Source of the DNA: Magicicada septendecula | Lineage: Eukaryota; Arthropoda; Insecta; Hemiptera; Cicadidae | Direction of reading: 5' to 3' | DNA: 64,000 bases | Assembly: GCA_034769895.1 (NCBI GenBank) | Contig: CM068367.1 | Location: 115,862,573-115,926,572, forward strand | Shown here: positions 23,326-34,772 of the stretch, one piece after another | Layout: the number at the start of each line of letters is the position of its first letter | Numbering within the stretch: position 1 is the first letter of the stretch | The notes under the pieces: generated by a model | Database searches by the model: none | What the model saw: the letters and a program-made list of their open reading frames with translations, nothing else | Told to the model about the DNA's origin: nothing | Position numbers and translations under genes: made by a program

Positions 23326-24070
23326 GTAACATTATCACTCTGGCTACCCTTTCGAGAGTATAGTTTCCATCCGCTTGTCAACAAGATTTAGTCAGCAATG
23401 TTTGAGTTTTTATAAGTTAGCGCACGTCCTCATCGGTCTCTTTTCTCTTTCGACTTTGGTGCGGCTTGGATTGTGACGGCGTAACGTGTGATGCCACTAT
23501 GCCTAGATAATTCTATAAATAGATAGTCTACCGGACCGCTCTCTCGCTACAAGTACTTACAGAAATCTTGTAGGTGTGTTGTTGATTGCTTGCTGCCACT
23601 TTAGTGGTCGGTATTCAGCCGTGGTGACATTCTAACGCCCAGAAGTTTCGCTTCTACCGCGTAAATCAACCTCCGTCTTGATCACAGCACGGCTCGCTGA
23701 AACGAAGACTGCGCGGATGAAAGAGACGCCCAGCAGAACTGTTCCGTTACCCACCGATTCCTCGGCATGCCTACACCTCTTCTTCCTTCAGGTTCCACTG
23801 CTGCCGCTGGTTGTCTATTGTGTGGTTGTGCAATTTTCGCAGATGGTCACACCAACTCCTACCATTTCCTTTTTGTTTTTGCTTCATTCAAAGATGCTGC
23901 ACTTAATTCTTTTCATATCAATGTTCTTTTCATGTTTGAGAGTGTACAGCCTGAGATACAACTCAACAACCTCACTCATCTTTGATGTATATACCTTCTT
24001 CTCATCTTGTCTTAATATACCCGTGTCTGACCAGGATACATTACTGCAGCAGTAGACGTCAGTTTGTTGA
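23326..24070 (+). other. CpG-richer promoter-like block, possible gene 5' end or solo long terminal repeat
   Basis: Compared with its surroundings this block is GC- and CpG-rich. It has TATAAATAGATAG at about 23514 with a likely start region some 30 bases downstream. The downstream 125-codon open frame (23678-24055) is hydrophobic in its second half and has no recognised domain. The block might be a solo long terminal repeat of an old LTR element or a host promoter with a leader; no second copy or terminal duplication was found to decide. Confidence 0.2.
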
Positions 24071-24344
24071 ACTTGGTAAGCGTTTCCTTTCATATTTCAC
24101 TATTGTGCAGAACTGGGACGCAATTATACAATAAAATAAACAATATAGTGCAAACATATAAAAATAATTTACTGCAGTCCGACAGACAGTGAAGTAACAG
24201 GGTAGTCACCACAGAAAAAATCGTGGAAAGACAAAGTAGGTCGCAGAAAGGAGACCACAAATTCTAGACAACAAAGATAAATGTAAAGTCTGAGAAATTC
24301 AGTAAATTATAAAAAATCAGTCAATTCCTGTATAGAAACGTTCT

Positions 24345-24885
24345 TCTTCTTCTTCTTTAACTTCCTTGTTATGACTCTGTCCTGTTCTATAACAACGGTC
24401 CTACATGCTGTCACTCCATCTCTTCCTTGGCCGACCAATGCTCCTCTCTGTGTTTGGTTGGCTATATCTTACCGTTTTCACTAGCCTTGTGTCATCCATT
24501 CTTGATATATGTTCATTCCATATTCTTATTCTTTCCGCAATCAAAGAATTAATATCTGTTACATAACACGTCTCTCTTATACTGTTGTTAAGCAAACTAT
24601 CTTACCTTTCTTTCCTAGTAGCCTCCGTAATATCTGAGTGTTGCTGTATCTGGCTTGGATATTACTGGACGTATTGTGCTTTTGTAGACACTAGTTTTCG
24701 CTTCTTGTTTGAGATATTTATTATTCCATGTAATGTTATTCGTGCATCCAGCAATTTTCCTTGCTTTCATCAATTGATGTTCCATTTCTTCATCTGCCCT
24801 ATTGTTACTTGTAAGCCTTGTTCCTAAGTAGTCTATCTGCATTACGTCTTCTATTATTGTATAATTTATCATAAGCTTACACCTT
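24345..24885 (-). mobile_element. LINE (RTE-type) 3' fragment with AAG-type tail
   Basis: The minus strand reads MINYTIIEDVMQIDYLGTRL, TSNNRADEEMEHQLMKARKI, YKSTIRPVISKPDTATLRY and, in the next frame, SIRETCYVTDINSLIAERIR, IWNEHISRMDDTRLVKTVRY and SIGRPRKRWSDSM. All C-terminal blocks are in order, with one frame change near 24600. The (TTC)n at 24343-24356 is its 3' tail on the minus strand. The catalytic core is missing. Confidence 0.85.
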
Positions 24886-25049
24886 AATGGGTCAATTCAA
24901 GAAATACGATAATGAAAATTTCAAAACAAACACATTGGATACATTTGAAAACACTCTTACGCAGTACAAGGGATAACTACATGTCCATTATATAACACAA
25001 AACCACGGTAAAATCAATGAGACTGCGAAAACAGCCTTACGCGGGAGAA

Positions 25050-25360
25050 GAGGACGGATAACGAGGAAAGAAAAATTAGAGCTATCTGTCTTCTTTGTTC
25101 AATGTAGGAAAAGCGCCGCTATTGAAAGGCTTTAAGGGAAAGGAAGTTACGAAAACGTCAAGAAAATATAAAGTATTGCAATGATTAATAAGTCGTTGAA
25201 AGAAGAAAGAGGTCGAGTGTAAAACTGGTAGCAAACAAAAAAGCTGTACGACACTAAAATTACCAGGGAGAGGTTAAGTTATTTAATTACTTTTTACAGT
25301 CCGTGACCAATCTTCATTTATTGAAGGTTTCTTCCGCCTTCTTAATCCAACACACTTTTT
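25050..25360. repeat. Interspersed repeat family R2, copy 2
   Basis: Same block order as 10780-11110, including GAAAAATTAGAGCTATCTGT, ACCAGGGAGAGGTTAAGTTA and CTTCCGCCTTCTTAAT. No coding frame. Confidence 0.5.
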
Positions 25361-26375
25361 ATTACATATTCACGCGAGATCTTATATTAATAGCTAATAA
25401 ATCTTTATTAAACAAACAAGTAGTCGTTGTTCATGTGTTCCATTATTAGAAGCGTATAAAAAGCCCAACCTGCTCATACTTTGTCATAAATGTTTAAACA
25501 AAAGGAAGAAATGCTTTTAAGAATGTCATATTCAACCGTTTTAACTTCTGTCTACAATTTTCTTTCTTTTACTGGAAGCTCAAACGATTTATTGTTTATA
25601 TACTTACTGTTTATATACGATTGGGATATTTCACACAAATTTACTTAAGAAGGATTAGCGGTGAACATGATTAGTGAATTATAATATTCAAATTAATAAT
25701 AACAACATTCATTAATCAGTCAATTACAATGCATCAGTTACTTTGCGGCTTTCTAGAGCGCCAAAAGCAGCTAACATTTTTAAATCTTTACTTGACTCAC
25801 TCCCGTTTAAAGTATTTAGAGTTCAATTTTTAAGGCTAATTGTGATTTTTATGTAAATACAAAAATTATTCTGATTTTACGAATGTGCTTCTTCCGTTCT
25901 TACACAACGTAGTTGGAACTACAACCTCAATATTATTTCTAGGTCAACTTCTTCTTTACATTCTGGTTAGATAAAATGTTTAAAGGAGTTTGGGGTTAGT
26001 AATAAACAGTGTTGCCATATTTTTAATTTAAAGAAATTGGAATAAATTTTCATAAAGTAAAAAAATGCGGGATTTTTAAAGAAGTCGGATTATGAAATAA
26101 TGTGTTTTGTACTAGCACAACCCAATAAAAGTAATAAAACCGATATAAAACAATTTTCAAAAAACATTATAATTTTTAGTCTTTATTTGCAAACGATTTA
26201 ATCCGCGCCAGAGTATCCTTATCTTCTTTAATGTGTTGGTAAAATTAAAATACGTTTTAGAGGAATTCACATATATAAATATGATATGATTTTTTATATA
26301 TTTATGATGTGACTTCGTGTGCAATCGAACAGAAAAAAAAGGGAAATTCAGTTAAGAAATAACTGAAACTTCTAA
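25361..26375. other. Non-coding, AT-rich stretch
   Basis: Nothing recognised; no long open frame. Confidence 0.45.
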
Positions 26376-26379
26376 AGTC

Positions 26380-26870
26380 AACGAACTTTCACTTGAAAAT
26401 AAATAGAAGTTATATTAAAACAGGAGAAAGATGAACCAAATAACCGCCGTAAAGACGTAAAGACGGTTTGTTGGTGTTCCACAAAGAGCGAGTGGAATGG
26501 GTGAGTTTAGTTTTAGTAGGGGGTAGAGTGATAAGTGCGAGGCAAATTACATTCCAAAGAGTGAATATTAAAAGTGACAATCTGGCGTAGTAAGCTGCTC
26601 AAAACGTTATTGCTACATAGAAAGTTGATTATGGCGGTCTCCTGCCGACTGCTAAATGGAAAGAAAATTCGAGGTGGAGCGCTGAGCGGATTGGAGGAAT
26701 GACAGTTGAGAATTTGCGATCCTTTCAAAATTAATACACATAGACACATTGTTTGCGTGCCGCAGGCTAAAGGCATTCCATAATTACATTCATTCTATCG
26801 ATAGTCGCTTTCGGCACTAAATTTTAACGTCATGTTTTAATATTAAATCTTGTCACCATAAATTACAATC
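26380..26870. repeat. Interspersed repeat family R3, copy 2
   Basis: Counterpart of 4530-4990. It also has a 3' block AAAGGCATTCCATAATTACA followed by TTCATTC.ATCGATAGT, which recurs at 29510, 39185 and 52290. So R3 and R1 appear to share their last about 100 bases, and may be parts of one larger element. Confidence 0.5.
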
Positions 26871-27254
26871 GAGATAACAGAAGAAAATCGGTAATAATCA
26901 GAATAGTCTTTGTGTTGCCTACATGGCCCTTGGTTTATCAGACATTTTTTTTATAGGCGACATAAATATGCGACATTGTTAGATGAATATGCGACATCTT
27001 GCTTCAATAGTAAATGCATATCTCAGACCCATTTTAAACCATGACGATGGATTCAAACTGTACAGACAAGAGAAATATTGATAGGTTAATTGTAGAGATT
27101 ATTGAGTTGAAAAGACAGATAACATCAAATAAATAGATTAAAAAATAAATAATTTTAATAGAAACTTCACTTTGAATTAAAATTTGTGTCCATGTCAAAC
27201 AGAGAAAAATATGTGGAGAAGAGAAAGAATTATAGAATGAGAGGGGTGAGAAAA

Positions 27255-27296
<42 letters not shown>

Positions 27297-27305
27297 TGTG
27301 TGTGT
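27255..27305. repeat. (GA)n(GT)n microsatellite
   Basis: About 18 GA units followed by five GT units. The Ser/Leu open frame over it is an artefact. Confidence 0.95.
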
Positions 27306-27825
27306 TAAGGCGGGGATGAACAGAAACAGTCTAGAAAGGTCTTCTGCTCTTACAAGAGAAAGTAAGGGTGGTCCCAACCGAAAACCCACTTGAAAAAGTA
27401 TCGATTTATTTTCTGTACAACACCCAATTTTTAGAAGCAAAAATATGATAATTTAGATGAAAAAATAACGAGACTCTCTATTGCAGTGTTCAATTCGCTT
27501 GACAAATTACAAAAACTCACCATTGGTTTAATTTGATTTTGCAAATAAGTTGCAACCTCTCGATATTTTGATATTTCTGTAACCGTTTAGTCATAGTCCT
27601 TCTAAACCAGACCTCAAATTCTTGTTATTGTCGTGGTTTCCTGCGTGAAAAGAGTCTTTTACAACGCATTTTTTGTTTCTGAATATCTGAATGTTTTTTC
27701 TCATTCCTTTTCATTGAGCAACCCCCAAATGTGTGCTGTTCACCGTAAGAAAAGCCTTTAAAAATCAGGTTTAACTTAATATGTGCAACGTAAAGACGAT
27801 GATTTAGATCGTCTACTCCCTGTTT
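27306..27825. other. Non-coding stretch
   Basis: Nothing recognised. Confidence 0.4.
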
Positions 27826-27829
27826 GAAG

Positions 27830-28675
27830 AGCGAGTAAGCAGGTCAAACGACAAACAGAAAAACACTGGTTTTAGCCTTACACAGTTCCTCTCGCCAATC
27901 GGAATCCAATAATTAGATTCATTCAGTATCCGTTCCCATTTAATTATAAAAATTACACAGTCGTGTTTTTCAAGTCTTAGGAAATCGTGAAAATCATCGG
28001 CTTAGCATAAAAGCAAAGTGAGAAAATAATCGGCAGACCCTTTCATGTTCATGAAAACGCAAAACACAATAAATAAGCTTTCGCATATAATTACAAATGT
28101 GTACTAAATAAGTTTTACATAAGTACTTCATAAAAACTGTAAAATCAGAATAGAGTTACACTTGTTACTCTTTTCTTAACCGAAACAAAACAACATAACA
28201 TAAGTTACCTCAAAATTTGAATTGTACGGAGAACTGCCATTCAGTTTTAAAGAATTCGTTTTCTATTCTCGACCAAGCAGTTCTGTCAAATAGACTATAT
28301 ATTTTGTTTTTACTTCTTCTTTAATATATCGGTTTTACTTAAAGCATTTTGATTTATCACTGTTTTGTCATTTTCGTCACTTCTAGGCCATTTTAATTTC
28401 TACGGTTTGACGAAAACAATATTATCTGTGCGCGCGTGACTGTATATCTGTCTCGGTGTACTAAAAAGAATGCATTCTTACACAATATGTCTTTCTTTAA
28501 ACATTACAAGTCGGAAGACGAATACAATAAAATATTACGACGAGCTGAAACTAAAACAGAATATCCAGAGTAAAGATTTCACAAATAATGTCGGTATAAT
28601 AAAGTTGCAACGGTGAGGGAGCGCATATAAAATTGTATAGTCATTGTGATACACATACCTCCTTTTGCCCAAAAA

Positions 28676-28712
<37 letters not shown>

Positions 28713-29590
28713 TTTGATCCTAGTATACTGTAAATGTAGACAAAGTATTACATAAGGTGATTATTCTTTTTGTAAACTTCAGTACACATAACGAAATTGT
28801 CGCTTTAAAAGATGCAAAGACCAAATGATCACAACTTTTCTCATATATGAGTTTCATAGACACACACTCTAACATTTTGAGTTTGTCCTGTGTGAGTACC
28901 ATCTTAAACTGGAAAACTTTATACAGTGGTTTAAATATGATAATCCCGCCTTTTTACTCTCAGAAGGTTTTAGTGAGTTAGGCTCTACTACAAAGCTCTG
29001 TATTATCCAAAGAGTTTTAATATTTTGGTTACACAGACGCACTCGAGTGTTGTCGCAGATAAACTTCTTTTGGCCACAAGACAAGCAACTATTTTTCACA
29101 CACGCTCTAAGTGAACTGTGGAATTTTATGAAGCAAATCTGTCACTTCTAGTCAGTGTCGGCGTTTCTCTTCTTGCCGTCATTCACATTACTCCCTTCTC
29201 GTACCACGCTGTTTGGTATTGATCGATAAACAGAACAAGACAAGACGAACAGCTTATTACGTTTATCACGTAAAGTTATAGAACTCCGCCTATCTCTAGA
29301 TGATCTTTATTGACTGTTATAAGAAGAATAGAAGGATCTATACCGTTTACAGTAACGACTACAAGGATACGGTTTAGCTGTAAGTTACAAGCTTTATGAG
29401 CTATATCTGCTATACTGGACCTTGATTAGTCACTTAAATCGTCTGATAATTTGTATTCTTTACAAAATTAATGAACATAAATATTCTTTGCGTACTATAA
29501 TGTAAAGGTATTCCATAATTGTATTCATTCGATCAATAGTAAATTTCCGCAGTAAGTTTTACCTTAGGATTTAATAGCAAAATTTATCTA
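27830..29590. repeat. Interspersed repeat family R1, copy A
   Basis: Matches 47620-50060 and 38470-39270 in order. Blocks include TAAAAATTACACAG, GAGAAAATAATCGGCAG, GACCAAGCAGTTCTGTCAAAT, ATCTGTGCGCGCGTGA, GGTGAGGGAGCGCATA followed by a CA microsatellite, CAAAAGATGCAAAGACCAAA, TGAAGCAAATCTGTCAC, and a final block around TTTCCGCAGTAAGTTTT. No coding frame spans it. It looks like a non-autonomous element of about 1.7 kb whose class I cannot name. Confidence 0.6.
28679..28708. repeat. (CA)n microsatellite inside R1 copy A
   Basis: About 14 CA units at the same place as the CA and CT arrays in the R1 copies near 48.5 and 49.4 kb. Confidence 0.95.
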
Positions 29591-30525
29591 CAGAAATTAT
29601 AAAACGGAAGACATGAAAAAAGTATTCATTTACGTACAACCTTCCTATTCCGACTGCCCTATGTGGACGGGCCATTTTACGTGACAGAAGGCAACAGAAA
29701 AAGAATTTCTGCCGAATTGCCTCAAGCTAAGTGCACGTTACAGCTTGCACTATGATCCAATATCATTCTGTACTATGATGACTATTTTACAGACCTTGTG
29801 CGGCGGCCACTTGCACAGAAAACTGTGAACGTTGGCCACTATCCTGCTAACGCAGCCACGTTTTTATTATGCGAATAGATGATGAAAAATACGAACAGAT
29901 AAGTATTTTAGTCTCTAAACATGTGGCATGAAGAGAATAGAAAAACAAATTAAAAACTTCACACATTAAAGATCGTTTAGGAATAATAAAAGAAGAAGAT
30001 AAGACGAACAACGTATAACGTTTATCAGGTAAAGTTATAGAACTCAACAGGTCCTATCTTCAGATGACGTTTATTGACTGTTATAAGAAGAATAGAAGGA
30101 GAAAAAATAAAAATATCAATGTGCTTTACGATATAAAATAAATGTAGAATACCAAAGATTAAATCATGGATCAATTTACAAAAAAAGTAAAACCTCTCAG
30201 TTGATAAAAACGGGTATAAAAATGTGTATATCGGGGGTTAGTGGTAAAACTAACCAAGTCTAAATTTTAATGATCTTTCAAGATGTTTCAAAAACGAATT
30301 TTTTTATGCATTTCCTTTTTTTAACAGCTATGTAATCAATAAAAATTCTACAATTAATAAAAATTAACCTTGAAAATAAGTTTTATGATTTATTTGCACT
30401 TGAATAACTTTAATTTCAGTTTTCCGTAAATTCACATGAGTGGATTTGGGTAGATTTATCACTGTCCCCATGATATGATAAGATTGAAAAAAAGATTATT
30501 ATGATAATGCAGAAATACATAATGA
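29591..30525. other. Non-coding stretch with a short R1-like echo
   Basis: Bases 30000-30095 repeat the block at 29235-29330 (AAGACGAACA.C, TTTATCA.GTAAAGTTATAGAACTC, GACTGTTATAAGAAGAATAGAAGGA), a direct duplication about 765 bases apart. No gene is recognised. Confidence 0.5.
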
Positions 30526-30544
30526 TGGCGATGTCGTTAATGAT

Positions 30545-30632
30545 TGTGGTTATAGTGGTGGTGGTGGTGATGCTGGGGGTGTTGTTGTTGTTGATGATGA
30601 TGATGATGATTATTATTATTATTATTATTATC
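30545..30632. repeat. Compound trinucleotide microsatellite (GGT, GTT, GAT, TTA)
   Basis: GGTGGTGG, GTTGTTG, GATGAT and TTATTA runs follow one another. The Asn/His and Ile open frames here are artefacts. As at the other R4 loci, it lies just upstream of the R4 body. Confidence 0.9.
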
Positions 30633-30819
30633 CCCTTGCTGGTGATAATTTTGGTGGTGATCATGTGATGGTTGTAACGATGATTTTGCTGAATCGATAG
30701 CACTGTCTTCGAATAATAAAATAAAAAAGAAATAAATATAGTAGAACAAAAATGTAAGCAAGCAAAGATAAACGCAAGAAACAGGTATTCAACGATAATT
30801 AATAAACAAATTTACAACA

Positions 30820-31385
30820 ACAAAGATTTCAGTTATTATCTATGCAGGATATAAGAAAAATTACAGTTATTATCAATCGTAGAAACGGATGAGATTCTGT
30901 CATATCGGAAAAACCGGAAAAGTCCGTTAACGATTACTGGAGTTTAATCTGTGAATCCACCTGGTATAGATGGCGTTTCGTAACAATATATTGGAATGTT
31001 TAGGCACAGAATTGGAATATCATACGAATTTTAAAATTTTCTGTGATGACAGCACGATATGGTATATTAAAAGTGTTACGACCCCACGCAAGTGGGAACG
31101 TGCACGTCTCGCAGCGCGGGCGTCTGTGTATTTTAAATGTAATATAGTGTTGTTGTACGGAAACGGATTGTTATTTTGTGAAAATCAACAACTTTTACAA
31201 TATGATGACTATGGTGCTACTGCTTGCTTCCTTATAAGAAGGGCTCATGAAACAGCAATATATCATCTCTGAAAAGTTTTCATATTTGTTGCCATAGACA
31301 CAAACACGAGAACACACAGGCTGTTCCTCTCTCCCTTTCTCTTTCTCTATAGCGCGCGCACGCACAAAAACAGCCCCGCCAACTT
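30820..31385. repeat. Interspersed repeat family R4, copy 2
   Basis: Matches 5985-6300 and 41270-41880. Blocks: AAAAATTACA, AGAAACGGA, GGAGTTTAATCTGTGAAT, ATATTGGAA..TTTAGGCACAG, a CTTGCTTCCTTA.AAGAAGGG block and a CAAACAC.AGAA.C.CACA block. It ends in a TA run at 31391-31409 that hosts the Helitron below. The 100-codon frame at 30970 is not recognised. Confidence 0.5.
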
Positions 31386-31409
31386 ACAAGATATATATAT
31401 ATATATATA

Positions 31410-32510
31410 CTAGGGGAATACCCGTGCTTCGCTACGGAGTTTCACGTTGTACGTAATGAAAATGTTAGTTTAATTAATAAAGTTCAATTAAAGTAGGTTT
31501 CTTAAAAATAAATAGCTGTTGCCCACGACTTCGTTCGCGTGGTCTTCAGTTTAATGCGATAATATATTTATAACAGAATCTATTCTATTGGGTTGCCATA
31601 GTAACCAAATCTAATAGTTTGGGGGACCCCCCAGAGGATCGTATCGAAAAAACACCTGTCCTATGTTGGTTCTCCCGTTGCGTAAAATATTTGTGCCAAG
31701 TTTGGTTGAAATCGGTCTAATAGTTTAGGAAGAGATGTGCAAGACCCCAAAGGACCCCCAAAAGATTGTATCGAAAAAAACACTTGTCCTATGTTGGTTC
31801 AGTGGTTTAGGAGGAGATGTGGAAGACCCCAAAGGACCCCATCGAAAAAACACCTATCCTATGTTGGTTCTCCCGTTGCGTAAAATATTTGTGCCAAGTT
31901 TGGTTGAAATCGGTCCAGTGGTTTAGGAGAAGATGTGGAAGACCCCAAAGGACCCCATCGAAAAAACACCTATCCTATGTTGGTTCTCCCTTTGCGTAAA
32001 ATATTTGTGCCAAGTTTGGTTGAAATCGGTACAGTGGTTTAGGAGAAGATGTGGAAGACCCCAAAGAACCCCCAAAAGGACCCCATCGAAAAAACACCTA
32101 TCCTATGTTGGTTCTCCCTTTGCGTAAAATATTTGTGCCAAGTTTGGTTGAAATCGGTACAGTGGTTTAGGAGGAGATGTGGAAGACCCCAAAGAACCCC
32201 CCAAAGGACCCCATCGAAAAAACACCACTAATTCAGAAACCTTCGCGGGCGTGCGCACAACAACTCACCGAAGTTTCATTGCAATCCGATGAATGGTATA
32301 GGAACGCATACGGGACAAACAAAGAAACATTCATTTTTATATATAATTTCCTGGAACCCGATCGCAGCGCCACCTACCGGGTCCAATTGTGAATCTAAAC
32401 CATCCAGGGACCCACTCAAACACACACACAAAATTTCATCAAAATCGGTCCAGCCGTTTAGGAGGAGTTCAGTGACATACACACGCACACACGAAATATA
32501 TATATAAAGA
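31410..32510 (-). mobile_element. Non-autonomous Helitron H2 (1,101 bp)
   Basis: On the minus strand it begins TCTTTATATATAT (complement of 32510) and ends CTAG (complement of 31410), with hairpin CCGTAGC GAA GCACGG just before. It sits between A and T inside a (TA)n run, the standard Helitron target. The 3' about 600 bases match H1; the 5' about 150 bases do not. The interior holds a 116-bp minisatellite. No Rep/helicase is present, so it must be mobilised in trans. Confidence 0.88.
31625..32225 (-). repeat. Minisatellite inside Helitron H2, about five units of 116-128 bp
   Basis: The plus strand repeats GTGGTTTAGGAG.AGATGTGG, AAGACCCCAAAG.ACCCC, ATCGAAAAAACACCT and AAATATTTGTGCCAAGTTTG. 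Unit starts at 31817, 31933, 32049 and 32177 are 116, 116 and 128 bases apart; the 12-base difference is an extra CCC-rich piece. The repeated 60-70-codon frames (MWKTPKDP...) come from this array and are not genes. H1 has two units of the same repeat. Confidence 0.92.
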
Positions 32511-33627
32511 TATATATATATATATATTAGTTACACTTTTAGAAATTACACGATTCTACACATTCCCTCAAATTTTTCCCTCGTGCCACTCATTTTTGTG
32601 CCTTCTCATGACTTTTCTCTCGTACCTCCCCCTTCGGCATAATGCGGTAATCGTATTTCTTTATTTACATTTTATGTTTTGAATTTGTATGTGGAATTGA
32701 CTTGTACTGACACCGCTAATAAATGTAAACACAATTTTAGATAATAATACTAAACATTAAGTAACATTTATTCCCTGAATAACATTTTATATAAAAATAC
32801 TGATTTCCGTTGACAACCTCATTTGAATAATTGTTTAGCACTAGCAATGCAATATCATTGAATGGGTAAATCGATGATAACTAACAGTAATACCAATAAA
32901 AGGTAGTTGTCATTTAGAAAAAACTGTTATAAATACTGGTTTGGACCACACGATACTACCACTAAAATTTATTTGTTCGTAATAACAAATTGCCCAAACC
33001 CCTTAAGGTATAAATAAGAAATGAGATTGGAGATGAAGAAGAAGTTTATAATGGCTTGGAATGTAAAAATAATTATCTTAAAACATTTTTAATTCTTTAA
33101 TTTCTAGTATTTAATTTTCTTGTACGCTTAAAATTGTAAAGATTACTAATTTACAACATATCATAAACATACTAGAATTTTCCAGTTTGGACAATAATAC
33201 ATACCGTTTTCTATTACCATGAGCTAAAAAAGTAGAATATTATCAACTTTTGTTATTAGGATTTTGTTATTAAAAATAAAACATGAACCAATTACGGCAT
33301 TTCTGGCACCGAGATTTTAAATTAAGCTTACAATCCTTTTTAGTTAGTAAATTTTCACCGGTCTTAACAAGTTAGATACACATTCAATTTTCCCTCCATA
33401 GTTATATTTATTTAATTTCAATAACCATTAGTTTTTATATTTTTACAATTACTGTTATGGAAACGTACATTTACTTAGCTTTTACTTCGAAACAATAAGT
33501 AGAATTTGTTTTCAATTTCTAAAATGATGTTTTAGAGAACGTTATTAACCGTATGTTACAGAAAATTACAAAATATCAAAATGTGCATATGTGTTGAGTA
33601 CACCTAATGTCAGGGAGCGTGTTTTCA

Positions 33628-33658
<31 letters not shown>

Positions 33659-33835
33659 GCTCGATTTATTTCCTCTTGACAACTGTGAACTGAAACCAGA
33701 GTGTGATGAAAGAAAACGAAATGGGTTAAGTGAAATATTGGAAGTTCACAAACTAGAGGTAAATAAGATAGATAAATATTAAACAGAAAGATAAATAAAT
33801 AGATAAATTTATTATAAACCTCATACTGAATTAAA
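32511..33835. other. Non-coding, AT-rich stretch
   Basis: A (TA)n run adjoins the Helitron, and a (CA)n run lies at 33631-33657. Nothing else is recognised. Confidence 0.45.
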
Positions 33836-33839
33836 ACAT

Positions 33840-34275
33840 GTAAATATAAATATAAATGCGTGTAGGCATGTGAAATAAAGAAAAAGATGTTGAGAAAGAA
33901 ATGAAGGAGAGAAAGGAAAAGTCAGAGAGAAAGAAGAAACGGGACATTAGCAAGAGGAAACGAGACGCGTCTCGAGAGAAAACCCCATTTTAAAAATTAC
34001 AATTTACGTACTGTAAGACGCAGGTTTTACAAACAAAAAATATGTTAATACATACAAAATTGTAACGAAAGTTACGAGAAAAAGTAAAACAAAAGAAATA
34101 AAAGACATCCGAAGCGAAAAGAAATACAGGAAAGAAAATAAGAAGGTTGTTTGTGACGACAATAACAAACGAAACACAAGTGACAAATGATCTTGGTAGC
34201 GGTGGTTTTTGTTGGATGCTAAAAGTGAGAGTGAGACGAATTACAGACGAGATTATTAAAACCGACGTGTTGTTC
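33840..34275. repeat. Interspersed repeat family R6, copy 1
   Basis: Matches 44790-45130: AAATTGTAA, AAGTAAA.AAAAG, AATAAGAA.GTTGTTTGTGAC, AATAACAAACGAA.CAC, AGTGACAAATGAT, GGTGG and GAGACGAATTACAG.CG. Both copies lie downstream of a simple-repeat tract. Not coding. Confidence 0.5.
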
Positions 34276-34324
34276 CTTGAGTCAAACTAAAGCGAATTTT
34301 ATTATTGTTTTATTTATTTTCTTT

Positions 34325-34573
34325 TTAACGATGAAGGGTTTGCGAGGATCGATCAAAAAGTATAACAAAAATTTTAAATTATTTGTGTCGACGTTTCGAC
34401 AATATTTATTGTCATCATCATCATCATCATGTACACTTGTGTATTTGACGTCATAACAACTCAGCAACAATTGTCCTGATGACGGTAATAAATATGGTCG
34501 AAACGTCGACACAAATAATTTAAAATTTGTGTTATACTTGTTTGACCGAGCCTCGCAAATCCTTCATCGTTGA
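34325..34573. mobile_element. Palindromic element with two outward-facing hammerhead-like cores
   Basis: Arms of about 100 bases are inverted copies, from AACGATGAAGG at each outer end through TTTGCGAGG, AAATTATTTGTGTCGAC and the core. The right core (34476-34507, plus) reads CTGATGA, linker, GAAAC, GTC, with helix I GTC/GAC. The left core (34390-34418, minus) reads TGATGA, a GACAAT/ATTGTC stem, GAAAC, GTC, and merges with a GAT repeat. In both, ACGT between GAAAC and GTC is self-complementary, as in dimer-forming hammerheads. No reverse transcriptase adjoins it. Confidence 0.6.
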
Positions 34574-34772
34574 AATTCATTGATTGACGGTCACTACGAA
34601 TTTAAGGATTATTATTACTATTATTACTGAGGCTGAGGTAAGTACGTTTAGCAGTTTAATTCTTGTAATGTTAGACAGCGTGTGGAGACTATTGTACAGA
34701 AACCAGCCCATCTGTGATAACTGCCACTTGGCACATTACACGTAAAGTAACTGGAACGGCCTTACTTTAATC

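Noticed and set aside
23678-24055. 125-codon open frame as a membrane protein gene
   Set aside because: Hydrophobic, but T-rich by composition, with no recognised domain, no splice context and no second evidence.
31735-32231. Series of similar 60-64-codon frames beginning MWKTPKDP
   Set aside because: They repeat with the 116-base Helitron minisatellite and have no independent support. The 14.1-14.6 kb frames are the same.
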